A stretch of 64,000 nucleotides of DNA from NCBI GenBank assembly GCA_014381825.1, contig JACNKX010000095.1, positions 89,763 through 153,762 on the forward strand. The letters are read 5' to 3'. Positions 18,539-27,003 of this stretch are shown piece after piece. Source of the stretch: Planctomycetota bacterium (GTDB taxonomy: Bacteria > Planctomycetota > Planctomycetia > Pirellulales > Pirellulaceae). A program made the translations under genes and the position numbers. The notes below the pieces were generated by a model. The model worked only from the letters and a program-made list of their open reading frames with translations. It searched no databases and had not been told where the DNA came from. The first letter of the stretch is position 1. Each line of letters starts with the position of its first letter.

Positions 18539-18607
18539 TTCTTCCGCGTGTCGAACTAGTCTTCGTTTAACCGAGTCGCATCGCGACCGCCGTCGAGACG
18601 GTGAACC

Positions 18608-20086
18608 ATGAAGTATCCAATTGCGACGAGCATCGTATTTCTGTTGATGCTCGTTTCCGGCAGCTGCGTAGGGCTGAGCGCCGAGGAAAATCGTCCCAAC
18701 ATCGTGTTCCTGATGGCAGACGATCAATGCACTTATTCAATGGGATGCTACGGCACGCCCGGGGCAAAGACACCGAACTTGGACCAGCTGGCTCGTGATG
18801 GAGTCGTCTTCGACAATCACTACGATACGACCGCGATCTGTATGGCGAGCCGCGCGAACGTGGTGACGGGGATGTTCGAGTACAAGACCGGCTGTAACTT
18901 CAATACTGGACCGCTGTTGCGCGAACACTGGGTTCGTTCCTACCCAACGCTGTTACGGAAAGCCGGTTACTCGACTGCGTTCGCCGGCAAGTTCGGGTTC
19001 GTTGTGGCCGAGCGACCACAAGGAAAAGGCGTTCTGCCCGAGACTGACTTTGATCGCTGGGGCGGCGGTCCTGGGCAGACGTCCTATGTCACGAGCAAGA
19101 ACAATTCGATGGTGGAATATGCCGAAGAGTATCCGCACTCGACGCTATCTTATGGCGCGTTCGGTCGCGACTTCATTCGCGACGTTGCCAAAAGCGATCA
19201 ACCGTTCTGTCTTTCGATCAGCTTCAAGGCGCCGCACCATCCAGTCACTCCGGACCCAAAGTTTGATGATGTCTACCGGGGGACACAATTTACAAAGCCC
19301 GCAAATTATGGCCGCGAAAACGGCGAGCACTTCTCGCAACAGAGTCGACAAGGGCGGCAGTATGCTCGGTTTCACGCGTGGAAGTACAGCACGAACTACG
19401 ACGAAGTGATGGCGAAATACTATCAACAGATCTACGCCATTGATGTGGCCGTTGGAATGATTCGCGATGCACTCGCAGAGAGCGATGTCCTATCGAACAC
19501 AGTCGTTATCTACACATCCGACAACGGATTCTTCTGCGGTTCGCACGGCTACGGCTCGAAAGTGCTTCCCTATGAAGAGGCATCTCGCGTACCACTGATC
19601 GTCTACGACGGTCGTCGCCCAACGCTTGGCACCGAGCAACGCCGTGATGCCCTCACCGGAAACGTCGACTTTACTCCAACAATACTCGAACTCGCCGGTA
19701 TCAAGATTCCAAAGAACATCGATGGACGCAGCCTTCTGCCATTGCTCAATGACCCCAACGCGTCCACGCACGACTCGCTACCGCTGATCAACGTTTGGGG
19801 CCCCAAGGAAGTTCATAGTCTGGCGGTCGTCACCAAAGACTGGAAGTACATTTACTGGCCGTACGACACAGGCGATTTTCAACCGACCGAGGAGCTTTAC
19901 GATACCGGTCGCGATCCGCTGGAGTTGAAGAACCTTGTTGGAAATAGATCGTCGCGTACGAACCTCCGTCGAATGCGCGACGTCTACGATATAACAGTTG
20001 CCAACTGGCGAGAGCGAGCGGTTGAATATCATGGTTATCGAGAGTTCGTTGCCGTGTTCGATCGACGCGCGAGAATCGACAAATAG
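18608..20086 (+). CDS. Secreted formylglycine-dependent sulfatase
   Basis: A 492-residue sulfatase with signal peptide ([18 protein letters not shown]). First metal site: [10 protein letters not shown]. Nucleophile motif: [11 protein letters not shown], the C-x-A-S-R variant accepted by formylglycine-generating enzymes. Further expected motifs are [21 protein letters not shown], the second metal site [13 protein letters not shown] and the following [12 protein letters not shown]. All catalytic positions visible by eye are intact, in contrast to the sulfatase-like protein at 7575-8813. Planctomycetes use such enzymes on sulfated polysaccharides; the substrate cannot be read from the sequence. 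It is 69 bases after the Bat operon and may have its own promoter. Confidence 0.92.
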   Translation: MKYPIATSIVFLLMLVSGSCVGLSAEENRPNIVFLMADDQCTYSMGCYGTPGAKTPNLDQLARDGVVFDNHYDTTAICMASRANVVTGMFEYKTGCNFNTGPLLREHWVRSYPTLLRKAGYSTAFAGKFGFVVAERPQGKGVLPETDFDRWGGGPGQTSYVTSKNNSMVEYAEEYPHSTLSYGAFGRDFIRDVAKSDQPFCLSISFKAPHHPVTPDPKFDDVYRGTQFTKPANYGRENGEHFSQQSRQGRQYARFHAWKYSTNYDEVMAKYYQQIYAIDVAVGMIRDALAESDVLSNTVVIYTSDNGFFCGSHGYGSKVLPYEEASRVPLIVYDGRRPTLGTEQRRDALTGNVDFTPTILELAGIKIPKNIDGRSLLPLLNDPNASTHDSLPLINVWGPKEVHSLAVVTKDWKYIYWPYDTGDFQPTEELYDTGRDPLELKNLVGNRSSRTNLRRMRDVYDITVANWRERAVEYHGYREFVAVFDRRARIDK

Positions 20087-20157
20087 CGAATAGGCTGGCA
20101 TAATCGGTTGTGTTGGCTGATTCGCGCAGAACGCAGCGTCTTTTGAGAGGTTTTTCG

Positions 20158-20352
20158 ATGTCCATATCTGTACAACTCGACGACGAACAATCCAAGCGAC
20201 TTGAAGAGCGCGCTCGCGAGTTAGGCGTCGACCCACGCGATCTAGCGATAGCAGCGGTCAATGACTTGTTGACCCGTCCGGCGGAAGACTTTGATCGGGC
20301 CGCGACGTTTGTCCTCGAGAAGAACCGTGAGCTATATCGGCGGCTGAGCTGA
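20158..20352 (+). CDS. Antitoxin of a Doc-type toxin-antitoxin pair
   Basis: A 64-residue protein starting MSISVQLDDEQSKRL. The ATG at 20158 has GAGAGG seven bases upstream; the frame is open farther but that part has no signal. The first 40 residues look like a ribbon-helix-helix DNA-binding unit; the tail FDRAATFVLEKNRELYRRLS resembles the toxin-binding tail of Phd-like antitoxins. Its TGA overlaps the toxin ATG (TGATG). The expected role is to bind and silence the toxin and repress the operon. The family assignment of the DNA-binding part is tentative. Confidence 0.8.
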   Translation: MSISVQLDDEQSKRLEERARELGVDPRDLAIAAVNDLLTRPAEDFDRAATFVLEKNRELYRRLS

Positions 20353-20741
20353 TGCGATATCTGACGCTCGCTGAAGTTCTTGAGCTTCATCGTCGCATCA
20401 TCGAGCAGTCGGGTGGCGCGCAAGGCGTACGAGATTTGGGCAGTGTCGAATCCTCGGTTGCTCAGTCACACCTAACATTCGGCGGCGACGAACTTTATCC
20501 CACCATCGAGCCCAAGGCAACGGCATTGTGTTTTTCGCTCGTTATGAACCATGCATTTGTTGATGGCAATAAGCGGAGTGGGCATGCGGCAATGGAATCG
20601 TTTCTAGTGTTGAACGGCTTCGAAATAGCCGCCGATGTTGAGAAAGCCGAGCAGGTTATTTTGACACTCGCCGCTGGCAATCTTCCGCGCGAAAGATTGC
20701 TCGAGTGGGTGACGGACCACATGCAACGCCGACCCAACTAA
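20352..20741 (+). CDS. doc: Fic/Doc-family toxin (death on curing)
   Basis: A 129-residue Doc-type protein with the Fic motif HAFVDGNKRSGHAAM (about residues 66-80). This matches the degenerate H-x-F-x-D-G-N-K-R form typical of Doc rather than AMPylating Fic enzymes. The N-terminus MRYLTLAEVLELHRRIIEQ and PSVESSVAQ-like region (LGSVESSVAQSHLTFGG) are also typical. Doc phosphorylates elongation factor Tu and stops translation. It is translationally coupled to the antitoxin by an overlapping stop and start. Confidence 0.92.
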   Translation: MRYLTLAEVLELHRRIIEQSGGAQGVRDLGSVESSVAQSHLTFGGDELYPTIEPKATALCFSLVMNHAFVDGNKRSGHAAMESFLVLNGFEIAADVEKAEQVILTLAAGNLPRERLLEWVTDHMQRRPN

Positions 20742-20774
20742 GCAGTGTGGCTTTCCGATATATTTCCCTCGACA

Positions 20775-21878
20775 TTAGCTGACTTCGATAATAGGATCGC
20801 CAAGTACATCCCATCGCGGCGTCACGCCAAGTCCTGGCTCCGTTGATGCTGACATTCGACCGTTGTTGCGTTGCGGGGCACCTTCGGCCGTGCTGACCGT
20901 AACGTAACTGTTGAAGTCGGTGGCGGTGAAAAGAAATTCGGTTGGCGTGCTGTGTGCCAAGTGAGCGATTGCGGCGGTTGTGATATCGCCACCCCAACTG
21001 TCTTCGATCGTCATGGCAATGCCGAGAGAGACGCATAGATCGCGGGCGAGCTTCGCCTTTGTCAGTCCACCGAACTTGCTGATCTTGATGTTGACGACGT
21101 CCATGGCTTGATCGGCGTGTCCGCGCATGAGGATGTCCATGCCGTTGATGACTTCGTCCATGACGAACGGATGGTTAGTGCGTCGGCGAATCGAGAGGCA
21201 CTCTTCGTAGGTCAGACAAGGCTGTTCGATGTAAACGTCGACATCGGCAACGCCGCGCACGACGCGAGCCGCCTCATGCATCAGCCAGCCGGTGTTGGCA
21301 TCGGCGATGAGCTTGTCGGTTGGCTGAAGCAATTGTGAAACGGCGCGGATTCGCTCGACATCCGTGTTCGGATCGCCGCCAACCTTTAACTGAAAACGTC
21401 GATATCCTTCGTCGCGATAGCCAGCGACTTTCGCCGCCATCGCGTCGGGCGACTCTTGCGAGATGGCTCGATAGAGCACGAAATCATCGCCATAGCGACC
21501 ACCGAGCAAAGTGCAAATAGGCTGCCCAGTCACCTGTCCGAGGATGTCCCAGCATGCCATGTCGATCCCCGACTTCACATAAGCATGTTCTTTGAGTGCC
21601 GCGTCCATCCTTCGATTCAAGCATCCGAGTTGCGTCGGGTCCCGGCCGATTAGGTGGGGCGCTAGTTCTTTCACGCCCGCGCGAACGCCTGCTCCGTACG
21701 CAGGTAAATAAAACGGTCCCAAGGGGCAAACTTCGCCGTGTCCGACGAATCCGGTATCGGTTTCGACTTGCACAATCGTGCTATCAAACAAGGAAACAGA
21801 CTTGCCGCCCGACCATTTGTAGCTGCCTTCATGCAGCGGTAGATCGACTTGATAGCAGCGAATGCGTTTAATCTTCAC
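20775..21878 (-). CDS. Enolase-superfamily dehydratase, probable cis-3-hydroxy-L-proline dehydratase
   Basis: A 367-residue mandelate-racemase-subgroup protein. Features shared with known cis-3-hydroxy-L-proline dehydratases are the [13 protein letters not shown] opening, [29 protein letters not shown], the Lys motif [10 protein letters not shown], metal ligands in [15 protein letters not shown] and FVMDEVI, and the second-barrel Lys in NIKISKFGG. The reaction would give delta1-pyrroline-2-carboxylate after loss of water. The divergent ornithine-cyclodeaminase-family gene encodes the expected next enzyme. Translation starts at a GTG (21878); no good alternative exists. Another acid-sugar substrate remains possible, but the neighbour makes it less likely. 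Confidence 0.82.
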   Translation of the reverse strand: MKIKRIRCYQVDLPLHEGSYKWSGGKSVSLFDSTIVQVETDTGFVGHGEVCPLGPFYLPAYGAGVRAGVKELAPHLIGRDPTQLGCLNRRMDAALKEHAYVKSGIDMACWDILGQVTGQPICTLLGGRYGDDFVLYRAISQESPDAMAAKVAGYRDEGYRRFQLKVGGDPNTDVERIRAVSQLLQPTDKLIADANTGWLMHEAARVVRGVADVDVYIEQPCLTYEECLSIRRRTNHPFVMDEVINGMDILMRGHADQAMDVVNIKISKFGGLTKAKLARDLCVSLGIAMTIEDSWGGDITTAAIAHLAHSTPTEFLFTATDFNSYVTVSTAEGAPQRNNGRMSASTEPGLGVTPRWDVLGDPIIEVS

Positions 21879-22094
21879 GAGTGTGTTCCATGTGAAATTC
21901 TCCGAACATGATGAGAAGGGCGATTATTCGCAACGAGTATACGCGAGGAGTGGCTTCTGGAACACTTATCTGCACTAATCGACACTAATGAGCGATTTCC
22001 AACGAATTCTCAGATTAGCGTCGATTAGCGCTCATTAGTGTTCCCCGTAGACTTGGTCGGTTTGCATCAAACCGTTGAACGAAAGACACGATAG
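21879..22094. promoter_or_regulatory. Divergent intergenic region with overlapping inverted repeats
   Basis: This 216-base region separates the divergent dehydratase and reductase genes. It contains a perfect 13-bp inverted repeat, ACACTAATGAGCG at 21982-21994 against 22029-22041, and a second 9-bp pair, CTAATCGAC at 21975-21983 against GTCGATTAG at 22020-22028. The arms occur in the same order on both sides, so the two hairpins compete. This could be a regulator site for both genes or a dispersed planctomycete repeat; no second copy is present in the window. Confidence 0.5.
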
Positions 22095-23084
22095 ATGCTG
22101 ATTCTTAACGCCGAAGACGTCCGACGTGCATTGCCAATGCGTGATGCGATCGAGGCGATGAAACAAGCGTTCGCTGCGTTGAGTGCTAACCGCACGATCG
22201 TGCCTGCTCGGATTCACATGGACCTCGATCGTAACGAGGGTGTCAGTCTGTTCATGCCTGCTTATGTCGATGACGATGATCCGGAACAACAAGCGTTGAC
22301 CATCAAGGCAGTCTCGCTCTTTGATCACAATCAATCGCACGGCTTGGCGCGGATTCAGGCAGCCGTGCTAGTGCTCGATCCAACGACTGGGTGTCCGATC
22401 GCCATGTTCGAAGGTGCGACGCTCACCGGAATTCGAACTGCGGCGGCATCCGGCGCGGCAACGGATCTGCTGGCTCGGGAAGACAGTCGCAAGCTGGCGG
22501 TGTTCGGAGCGGGTGTACAAGCGCGGACGCACGTTGAAGCCGTTTGTGCGGTTCGCGATATCGAAGAGATCGCGGTCTATGGACCGACTTTGCCGAAGGT
22601 CGAAAGGCTGATTGAAGAGATGCGTTGTCGAGTAAACGGGCGACTTTACGCAGCTGCCAGTCAAGAGGATGCGGCTCGAGATGCAGATATCATTTGTGCG
22701 ACGACGACTTCGAGTACTCCGATCTTCGAAGATGTGGACGTTCAGCCAGGAACACATATCAACGCTGTCGGGTCATATAAGCCAGTGAATCGCGAGATAC
22801 CTGCCGAAACCGTTATCCGCTCACTAGTTGTCGTCGATAGCCGTGAAGCCGCGTGGGAAGAAGCAGGCGACTTGATCCAACCACTCGAAGCCGGACAAAT
22901 TACGCGCAATCACATTCATGCAGAACTCGGCGAGATAGTCTTGGGCGAGAAGACCGGTCGCTCAAGCAGCGAGCAAATCACTTTCTTTAAATCTGTTGGC
23001 ATTGCTGTTCAGGATGCGTTTGCCGCGAAGGCTGCACTTGCTAATGCCAAGGCATCGGGAATCGGGCAGACTGTCGATTGGTAA
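22095..23084 (+). CDS. Ornithine cyclodeaminase/mu-crystallin family, probable delta1-pyrroline-2-carboxylate reductase
   Basis: A 329-residue protein covering the full family: MPAYVDDDDPEQQALTIKAV, the ARIQAAVLVLDPTTGCPIAM region, TGIRTAAASGAATDLLA, the Rossmann loop VFGAGVQARTHVEAV and ATTTSSTPIFEDVDVQPG followed by INAVGSYKP. The family includes ornithine cyclodeaminase, alanine dehydrogenase and the NAD(P)H-dependent reductase that turns delta1-pyrroline-2-carboxylate into L-proline. Being divergent from a cis-3-hydroxyproline dehydratase favours the last. Together the two enzymes would convert cis-3-hydroxy-L-proline to proline. The specificity call rests on context. Confidence 0.8.
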   Translation: MLILNAEDVRRALPMRDAIEAMKQAFAALSANRTIVPARIHMDLDRNEGVSLFMPAYVDDDDPEQQALTIKAVSLFDHNQSHGLARIQAAVLVLDPTTGCPIAMFEGATLTGIRTAAASGAATDLLAREDSRKLAVFGAGVQARTHVEAVCAVRDIEEIAVYGPTLPKVERLIEEMRCRVNGRLYAAASQEDAARDADIICATTTSSTPIFEDVDVQPGTHINAVGSYKPVNREIPAETVIRSLVVVDSREAAWEEAGDLIQPLEAGQITRNHIHAELGEIVLGEKTGRSSSEQITFFKSVGIAVQDAFAAKAALANAKASGIGQTVDW

Positions 23085-23156
23085 CCACGAAAGGCACGAA
23101 TTACACGAAGGGGGGAACAGCACTGCAGATCGATACCTTTCGTGCCTTTCGTGGTT
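23083..23156. terminator. Perfect 18-bp inverted repeat between convergent genes
   Basis: AACCACGAAAGGCACGAA at 23083-23100 is repeated exactly, inverted, at 23139-23156, with a 38-base loop. It begins at the stop codon of the reductase gene and ends 20 bases before the stop of the convergent symporter gene, a position suited to a two-way terminator or mRNA end. There is no T-run, so factor-independent termination in the usual form is unlikely. The unit resembles a dispersed repeat. Confidence 0.6.
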
Positions 23157-23175
23157 GTTCAATCCGCGCGAAGAA

Positions 23176-24837
23176 CTACGACGTTGCCGCAAAGCTCTTA
23201 TCAACAATTGCGGCACCAACAGAATCACCAAATGCATTCACAGCCGTTCGGAATCGGTCAAGCAACCAATCGATTGGCAAGATCAATCCGATCAACTCCA
23301 GCGGCAAGCCGACGGCGTTCAGCACGATCAACATCGTGACGAGGCCAGCTTCGGGAATGCCTGCGGCTCCGATGGCCGCGAGCGTTGCTGTGACGGCGAT
23401 CACGAATTGTTTGTCGAACGTGAGGACGAACGTGGGATCGACGATCGCGTATGCCTGCGCAATGAAGATCGCTGCCGCAGCTTCATACAGCGCTGTCCCG
23501 TCCATGTTGATCGTTGCACCAAGCGGCAACACAAACTCTGTCGATCGAGACGAAACTCCCGCGCGTTTTTCGGCGCATTCCATCGTCACCGGTAGCGTTG
23601 CTGTCGAACTGGCGGTCGAAAACGCTGTTAAGATCGCTTGCGACATCTGGCCGAAGAATTGAATCGGGTTTCGCTTTGTGAAGATCCAAAGAAGCAGCGG
23701 TAACGTAAATAAGGCGTGAACGCCGAGGCCCGTCAGCACGCTGGTCATATACCAAGCTTGGGTCTTTAAGAGCGTCAGGAATTGGCCGTCCATCTGTGCC
23801 TTCGAGAAGCGAGCGGCAACCAAACAGAAAATGCCCAGCGGAGCGAGTTTCATCAACAGCAGGATGAAGCTCATCAACGCGTCGTTGATACTGACGACTA
23901 ACGCCGAGATCGTCTTTGATTTCTCGCCCATTGTGGTCAACATCCCGCCAAACACGATACTGAATACGATCAGCGGTAGCAGATTGATTTCGACCATCGA
24001 GGCGAGCAAGTTTCCAGTGAACAGCATGAGGATCAGGTTCCGAAAAATCTCGCCGATCGATGGCGGACCCGGAACGAGATAGGCCTCGATGATGCTGCTT
24101 GTGCCTCCTTGTTGAGGCTCGAAGCTAAGCCGTACGTACGCCGCTTCTTCGGGCACAGGAATCGGTGTCGGGGCGCGATGTATGCTTTCTTCCGTGCCTG
24201 CTGTGAATGTTCCGCCTTCAACATCGACGAAAACATTTCCATCGCGGCTCCACTTTAGTTGCGCCTGTGCCGGAGTCGTTGCGTCACCGACTTGATCGAT
24301 GACAACCCGAACATTCCAGCTACCGTTGTCGCCCACGGAAACATTCTTGCTCTCGCTGGCGATCTGTGTGCGATCGCCGGTGACATTGTGCCATTCGAAC
24401 TTCTTTCCGCTCTTGCGTCCCGCGACATGCGAAACCGTTTCTTCACCTTCTTGGCGAGCGTCTTCGACCAGCTTCTTATCGATGCCTCGCCCGGGATTCA
24501 CAATATTTACGACGATCAACCCCGTCGTAACTGCCAACACGGTCGTGCAAAGATAATACGAAACGGAGTAGGCGCCAGGTCGCCCAAGTTTGCGAACATC
24601 GCCGAGCCCAAGAATGCCGCTCATGACGCTGGCCATCACCAACGGAACAACGACCATCTGCAACATACGAAGAAAGACTTCACCACCGACGTCGAAGATC
24701 GAAACGTAGGGCCGAAAGCTCTCGCCGAAGGCAGCGGGACCTGCGATCGCGACCACAACCGCCAAGACGATCGCCCCGACGATGTAGAGAGTCAAATGCG
24801 AATGTCCACCCGTTTTCTTCTTCGATTGCTTCGCCAT
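23176..24837 (-). CDS. Dicarboxylate/amino acid:cation symporter (SDF family) with a large extracytoplasmic insertion
   Basis: A 553-residue symporter of the glutamate/dicarboxylate family. Diagnostic segments are RMLQMVVVPLVMASVMSGI, the first re-entrant loop AFSTASSTATLPVTM and the transport motif GATINMDGTALYE, followed by IGAAGIPEAGLVTM. Typical members are about 420 residues. Here residues about 118-257 between membrane helices 3 and 4 form a hydrophilic, beta-rich domain with GSWNVRVVIDQVG, QAQLKWSRDGNVFVDVEGG and AAYVRLSFEPQQGG. This would lie outside the membrane and may bind substrate or a polymer. The AGGA five bases before the ATG supports the start. Being next to the hydroxyproline genes suggests amino-acid uptake; this is inference. 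Confidence 0.88.
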   Translation of the reverse strand: MAKQSKKKTGGHSHLTLYIVGAIVLAVVVAIAGPAAFGESFRPYVSIFDVGGEVFLRMLQMVVVPLVMASVMSGILGLGDVRKLGRPGAYSVSYYLCTTVLAVTTGLIVVNIVNPGRGIDKKLVEDARQEGEETVSHVAGRKSGKKFEWHNVTGDRTQIASESKNVSVGDNGSWNVRVVIDQVGDATTPAQAQLKWSRDGNVFVDVEGGTFTAGTEESIHRAPTPIPVPEEAAYVRLSFEPQQGGTSSIIEAYLVPGPPSIGEIFRNLILMLFTGNLLASMVEINLLPLIVFSIVFGGMLTTMGEKSKTISALVVSINDALMSFILLLMKLAPLGIFCLVAARFSKAQMDGQFLTLLKTQAWYMTSVLTGLGVHALFTLPLLLWIFTKRNPIQFFGQMSQAILTAFSTASSTATLPVTMECAEKRAGVSSRSTEFVLPLGATINMDGTALYEAAAAIFIAQAYAIVDPTFVLTFDKQFVIAVTATLAAIGAAGIPEAGLVTMLIVLNAVGLPLELIGLILPIDWLLDRFRTAVNAFGDSVGAAIVDKSFAATS

Positions 24838-24972
24838 GACGGTCCTGTCATCGTTTTGTCATTGTTCGCGCGAGAAGGGAATGTACTCGTCGGTCGGTAT
24901 TCGCTTCGAGAGCCGCAGTCTTGATGCGTTGCGCTAATCCTCTGGCATACAACTACTCTGGCATACAACCGC

Positions 24973-25401
24973 TTACGAGTTTGTGATCGATGCGAAACCG
25001 TCTTCGTAGATGCTCTTTACTAAAGCACAGGCGGAATCTTCTTCGCCAGGATCTGTCTCGAACTTTGATTGCCATTCGCCAAAAGTCTGCCCGGTCGCGG
25101 TGATTCGACGAAGCCGGACCGTGGCAACATAATTGCTGACTGGAAGTGGGGCTTCAAGGATCGAGTACGTGCAGGAATGTTCGACGTCGGACAACGCGAG
25201 CAGCTGTTCGCGAATCGTGTCACCGCTGCCGGTCAACTGAAAGTTCCTCACACAACCGATCGCGTCTGCTGCCAAACCGTCTTCGATTTTGCTCGCGGCC
25301 ACTAGCGGATGCCACTGCGGTAGGGCATTGAAGTCGCGGAGTACTTCCCATACGTTCTCAAGCGGAGCATCGATGATCGAGCTGACGTAAACTTCTGGCA
25401 T
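24973..25401 (-). CDS. SRPBCC-fold protein (polyketide cyclase/START-like)
   Basis: A 142-residue protein with the SRPBCC pattern: EVYVSSIIDAPLENVWEVLRDFNALPQWHP at its start (quoted in parts: APLENVWEVLRDF, LPQWHP), a conserved GCVRNFQLTG strand and the closing helix ALVKSIYEDGFASI. Members bind hydrophobic ligands in a deep pocket; no enzyme function can be assigned. It is complete at normal family length and has no signal peptide, so it is probably cytoplasmic. It is preceded by GAGAT about seven bases before the ATG. Confidence 0.82.
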   Translation of the reverse strand: MPEVYVSSIIDAPLENVWEVLRDFNALPQWHPLVAASKIEDGLAADAIGCVRNFQLTGSGDTIREQLLALSDVEHSCTYSILEAPLPVSNYVATVRLRRITATGQTFGEWQSKFETDPGEEDSACALVKSIYEDGFASITNS

Positions 25402-25484
25402 GGGTTTATCTCTGGAGTCGCGATAGGGACTTTAGCGGCCAATAGTGTAACGAATTCTCCCGCATGAAGGTACGAACGTAACCG

Positions 25485-26870
25485 ATGAGCAATACAAAGA
25501 ACTCGGCGCTCGCTCGAGGATCTCTTGGGCGTCGTCTGATTCAGGCTCTCAGCCTGTTGATCTTGCTCGTCATTGTTTCGCCTTACATCGTCGCCAAGAC
25601 ACCCTTACGAAATGTGTTACTCGGACGGGTTGGGGCGAAGAACGATCTACGACTTACCGCCAACTCGGCAGAGTTCGGTTGGTTGACGCCAATGACGTTA
25701 CGAGGTGTCGTGATTGAACGCGGGCAACCGTCGCTCAATGTGAGAATCAAACGAGTACAGCTGGAGCAGTCCTGGTTCGCCACTTGGGTTGCGTTGCCGG
25801 ACGTCGGCCGAATTGAGATTACTTCGCCCGAGATTGAGTTGACGCTTCCTGGGGAGCCAATCGAAAGTGCCACGCCCAGCCCACCGGCTCGACCAATCGT
25901 CGGGGAGTTCTCCGTTCGCGATGCAACCTTTCGACTACTCGCTGCGCGCGATCAGGGAGAAGTCATTCAGTTAGCTAATTTAGATTTGACTGCACGTATC
26001 GACTCCGACACGCGGGGACGCGTCTTGACAATCGAGCCAATCACGCTGCTCGACCGAACCGACCTCACGCCTGATTTATGTGATCGCGGCTTGCAGCTGG
26101 TTGCTCCCGTTTTGGCGAAATCGACTGCGGTCAGCGGCGCGGCATCGCTCGAAATCGTGAAGTGCAGCATCCCGTTGGCGACACAGGAAGATCAGGAGTC
26201 AATCCATCGCGCGACGATCTCTGGCACACTCCAACTGCATCACGTTCAAACTAGCATGAAGGAGTCAATCTTCCGGGACGTCGCGGCTGTTGCTGCCGGA
26301 ATGCTGCAAGTTGAACTGCCGGATACGATGCGAATTGCCGACAACACGGAAGTGTCCTTCGAGCTGAAGGACGGTCGTGTTCATCACGAAGGCCTGTCGT
26401 TTCTGCTGCCGGAGATCTCCGAGGACATGGTATGGACGACCAAGGGATCTGTCGGCTTGGACGACACACTAGATCTAGTCGTGCAAGCACAACTTCCTTT
26501 TACTTTGGCGGGAGACGGCCCTTTGGCGAGTCGCCTCGCAGAGCAACCGATCGAGTTACACATCGGCGGGACGTTTGATCAACCCAAGTTGGAGTTACCC
26601 GAAAACCAGAATTGGTTGAGGAATGTCGCTGGTATCGCCACCGGCGAAGACGTTCCCGGCGACCTCCAGCCCTTAGCGGACACTGTCATCCAGTTGCTCG
26701 AACAAGCCCGAATCCGGCGGCAAGAAAACGAGGAAGATGGAGTCCCGACGGTGCTGGATCGGATGCGAGAACGGTTGCAGAAGGGCCGCGAGAAACGAAG
26801 GCAGCGCACCCAACCGGACGAGCCTCCTGAGCCGGACCTCGGTGACCCCGACGGCTCCACAAGTCTTTGA
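25485..26870 (+). CDS. AsmA/TamB-like membrane-anchored protein
   Basis: A 461-residue protein with one N-terminal membrane segment (LIQALSLLILLVIVSPYIVA) and a long beta-rich body. Motifs such as LTANSAEFGWLTPMTLRGVVIERG, VQLEQSWFATWVALPDVGRIEI and IEITSPEIEL are typical of the AsmA-like repeating beta-groove, and VELPDTMRIADNTEVSFELKDGRVHHEG resembles the C-terminal AsmA region. Such proteins span or line the envelope and are linked to lipid movement between membranes. The C-terminal 50 residues are charged and low in complexity (RERLQKGREKRRQRT). Function here is inferred from fold alone. Confidence 0.6.
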   Translation: MSNTKNSALARGSLGRRLIQALSLLILLVIVSPYIVAKTPLRNVLLGRVGAKNDLRLTANSAEFGWLTPMTLRGVVIERGQPSLNVRIKRVQLEQSWFATWVALPDVGRIEITSPEIELTLPGEPIESATPSPPARPIVGEFSVRDATFRLLAARDQGEVIQLANLDLTARIDSDTRGRVLTIEPITLLDRTDLTPDLCDRGLQLVAPVLAKSTAVSGAASLEIVKCSIPLATQEDQESIHRATISGTLQLHHVQTSMKESIFRDVAAVAAGMLQVELPDTMRIADNTEVSFELKDGRVHHEGLSFLLPEISEDMVWTTKGSVGLDDTLDLVVQAQLPFTLAGDGPLASRLAEQPIELHIGGTFDQPKLELPENQNWLRNVAGIATGEDVPGDLQPLADTVIQLLEQARIRRQENEEDGVPTVLDRMRERLQKGREKRRQRTQPDEPPEPDLGDPDGSTSL

Positions 26871-27003
26871 ACGATTACAAAACCTGTCGTGCACCTGTTT
26901 GCTCTTGCTTTGCAGGGCTTGCGCGGCGAAATTAGGCAACTTAAATATTACGAGCTCGGCTGGCGACACGCGGACGCGATTTGAGCGCTGCGATAGGAAC
27001 ACT

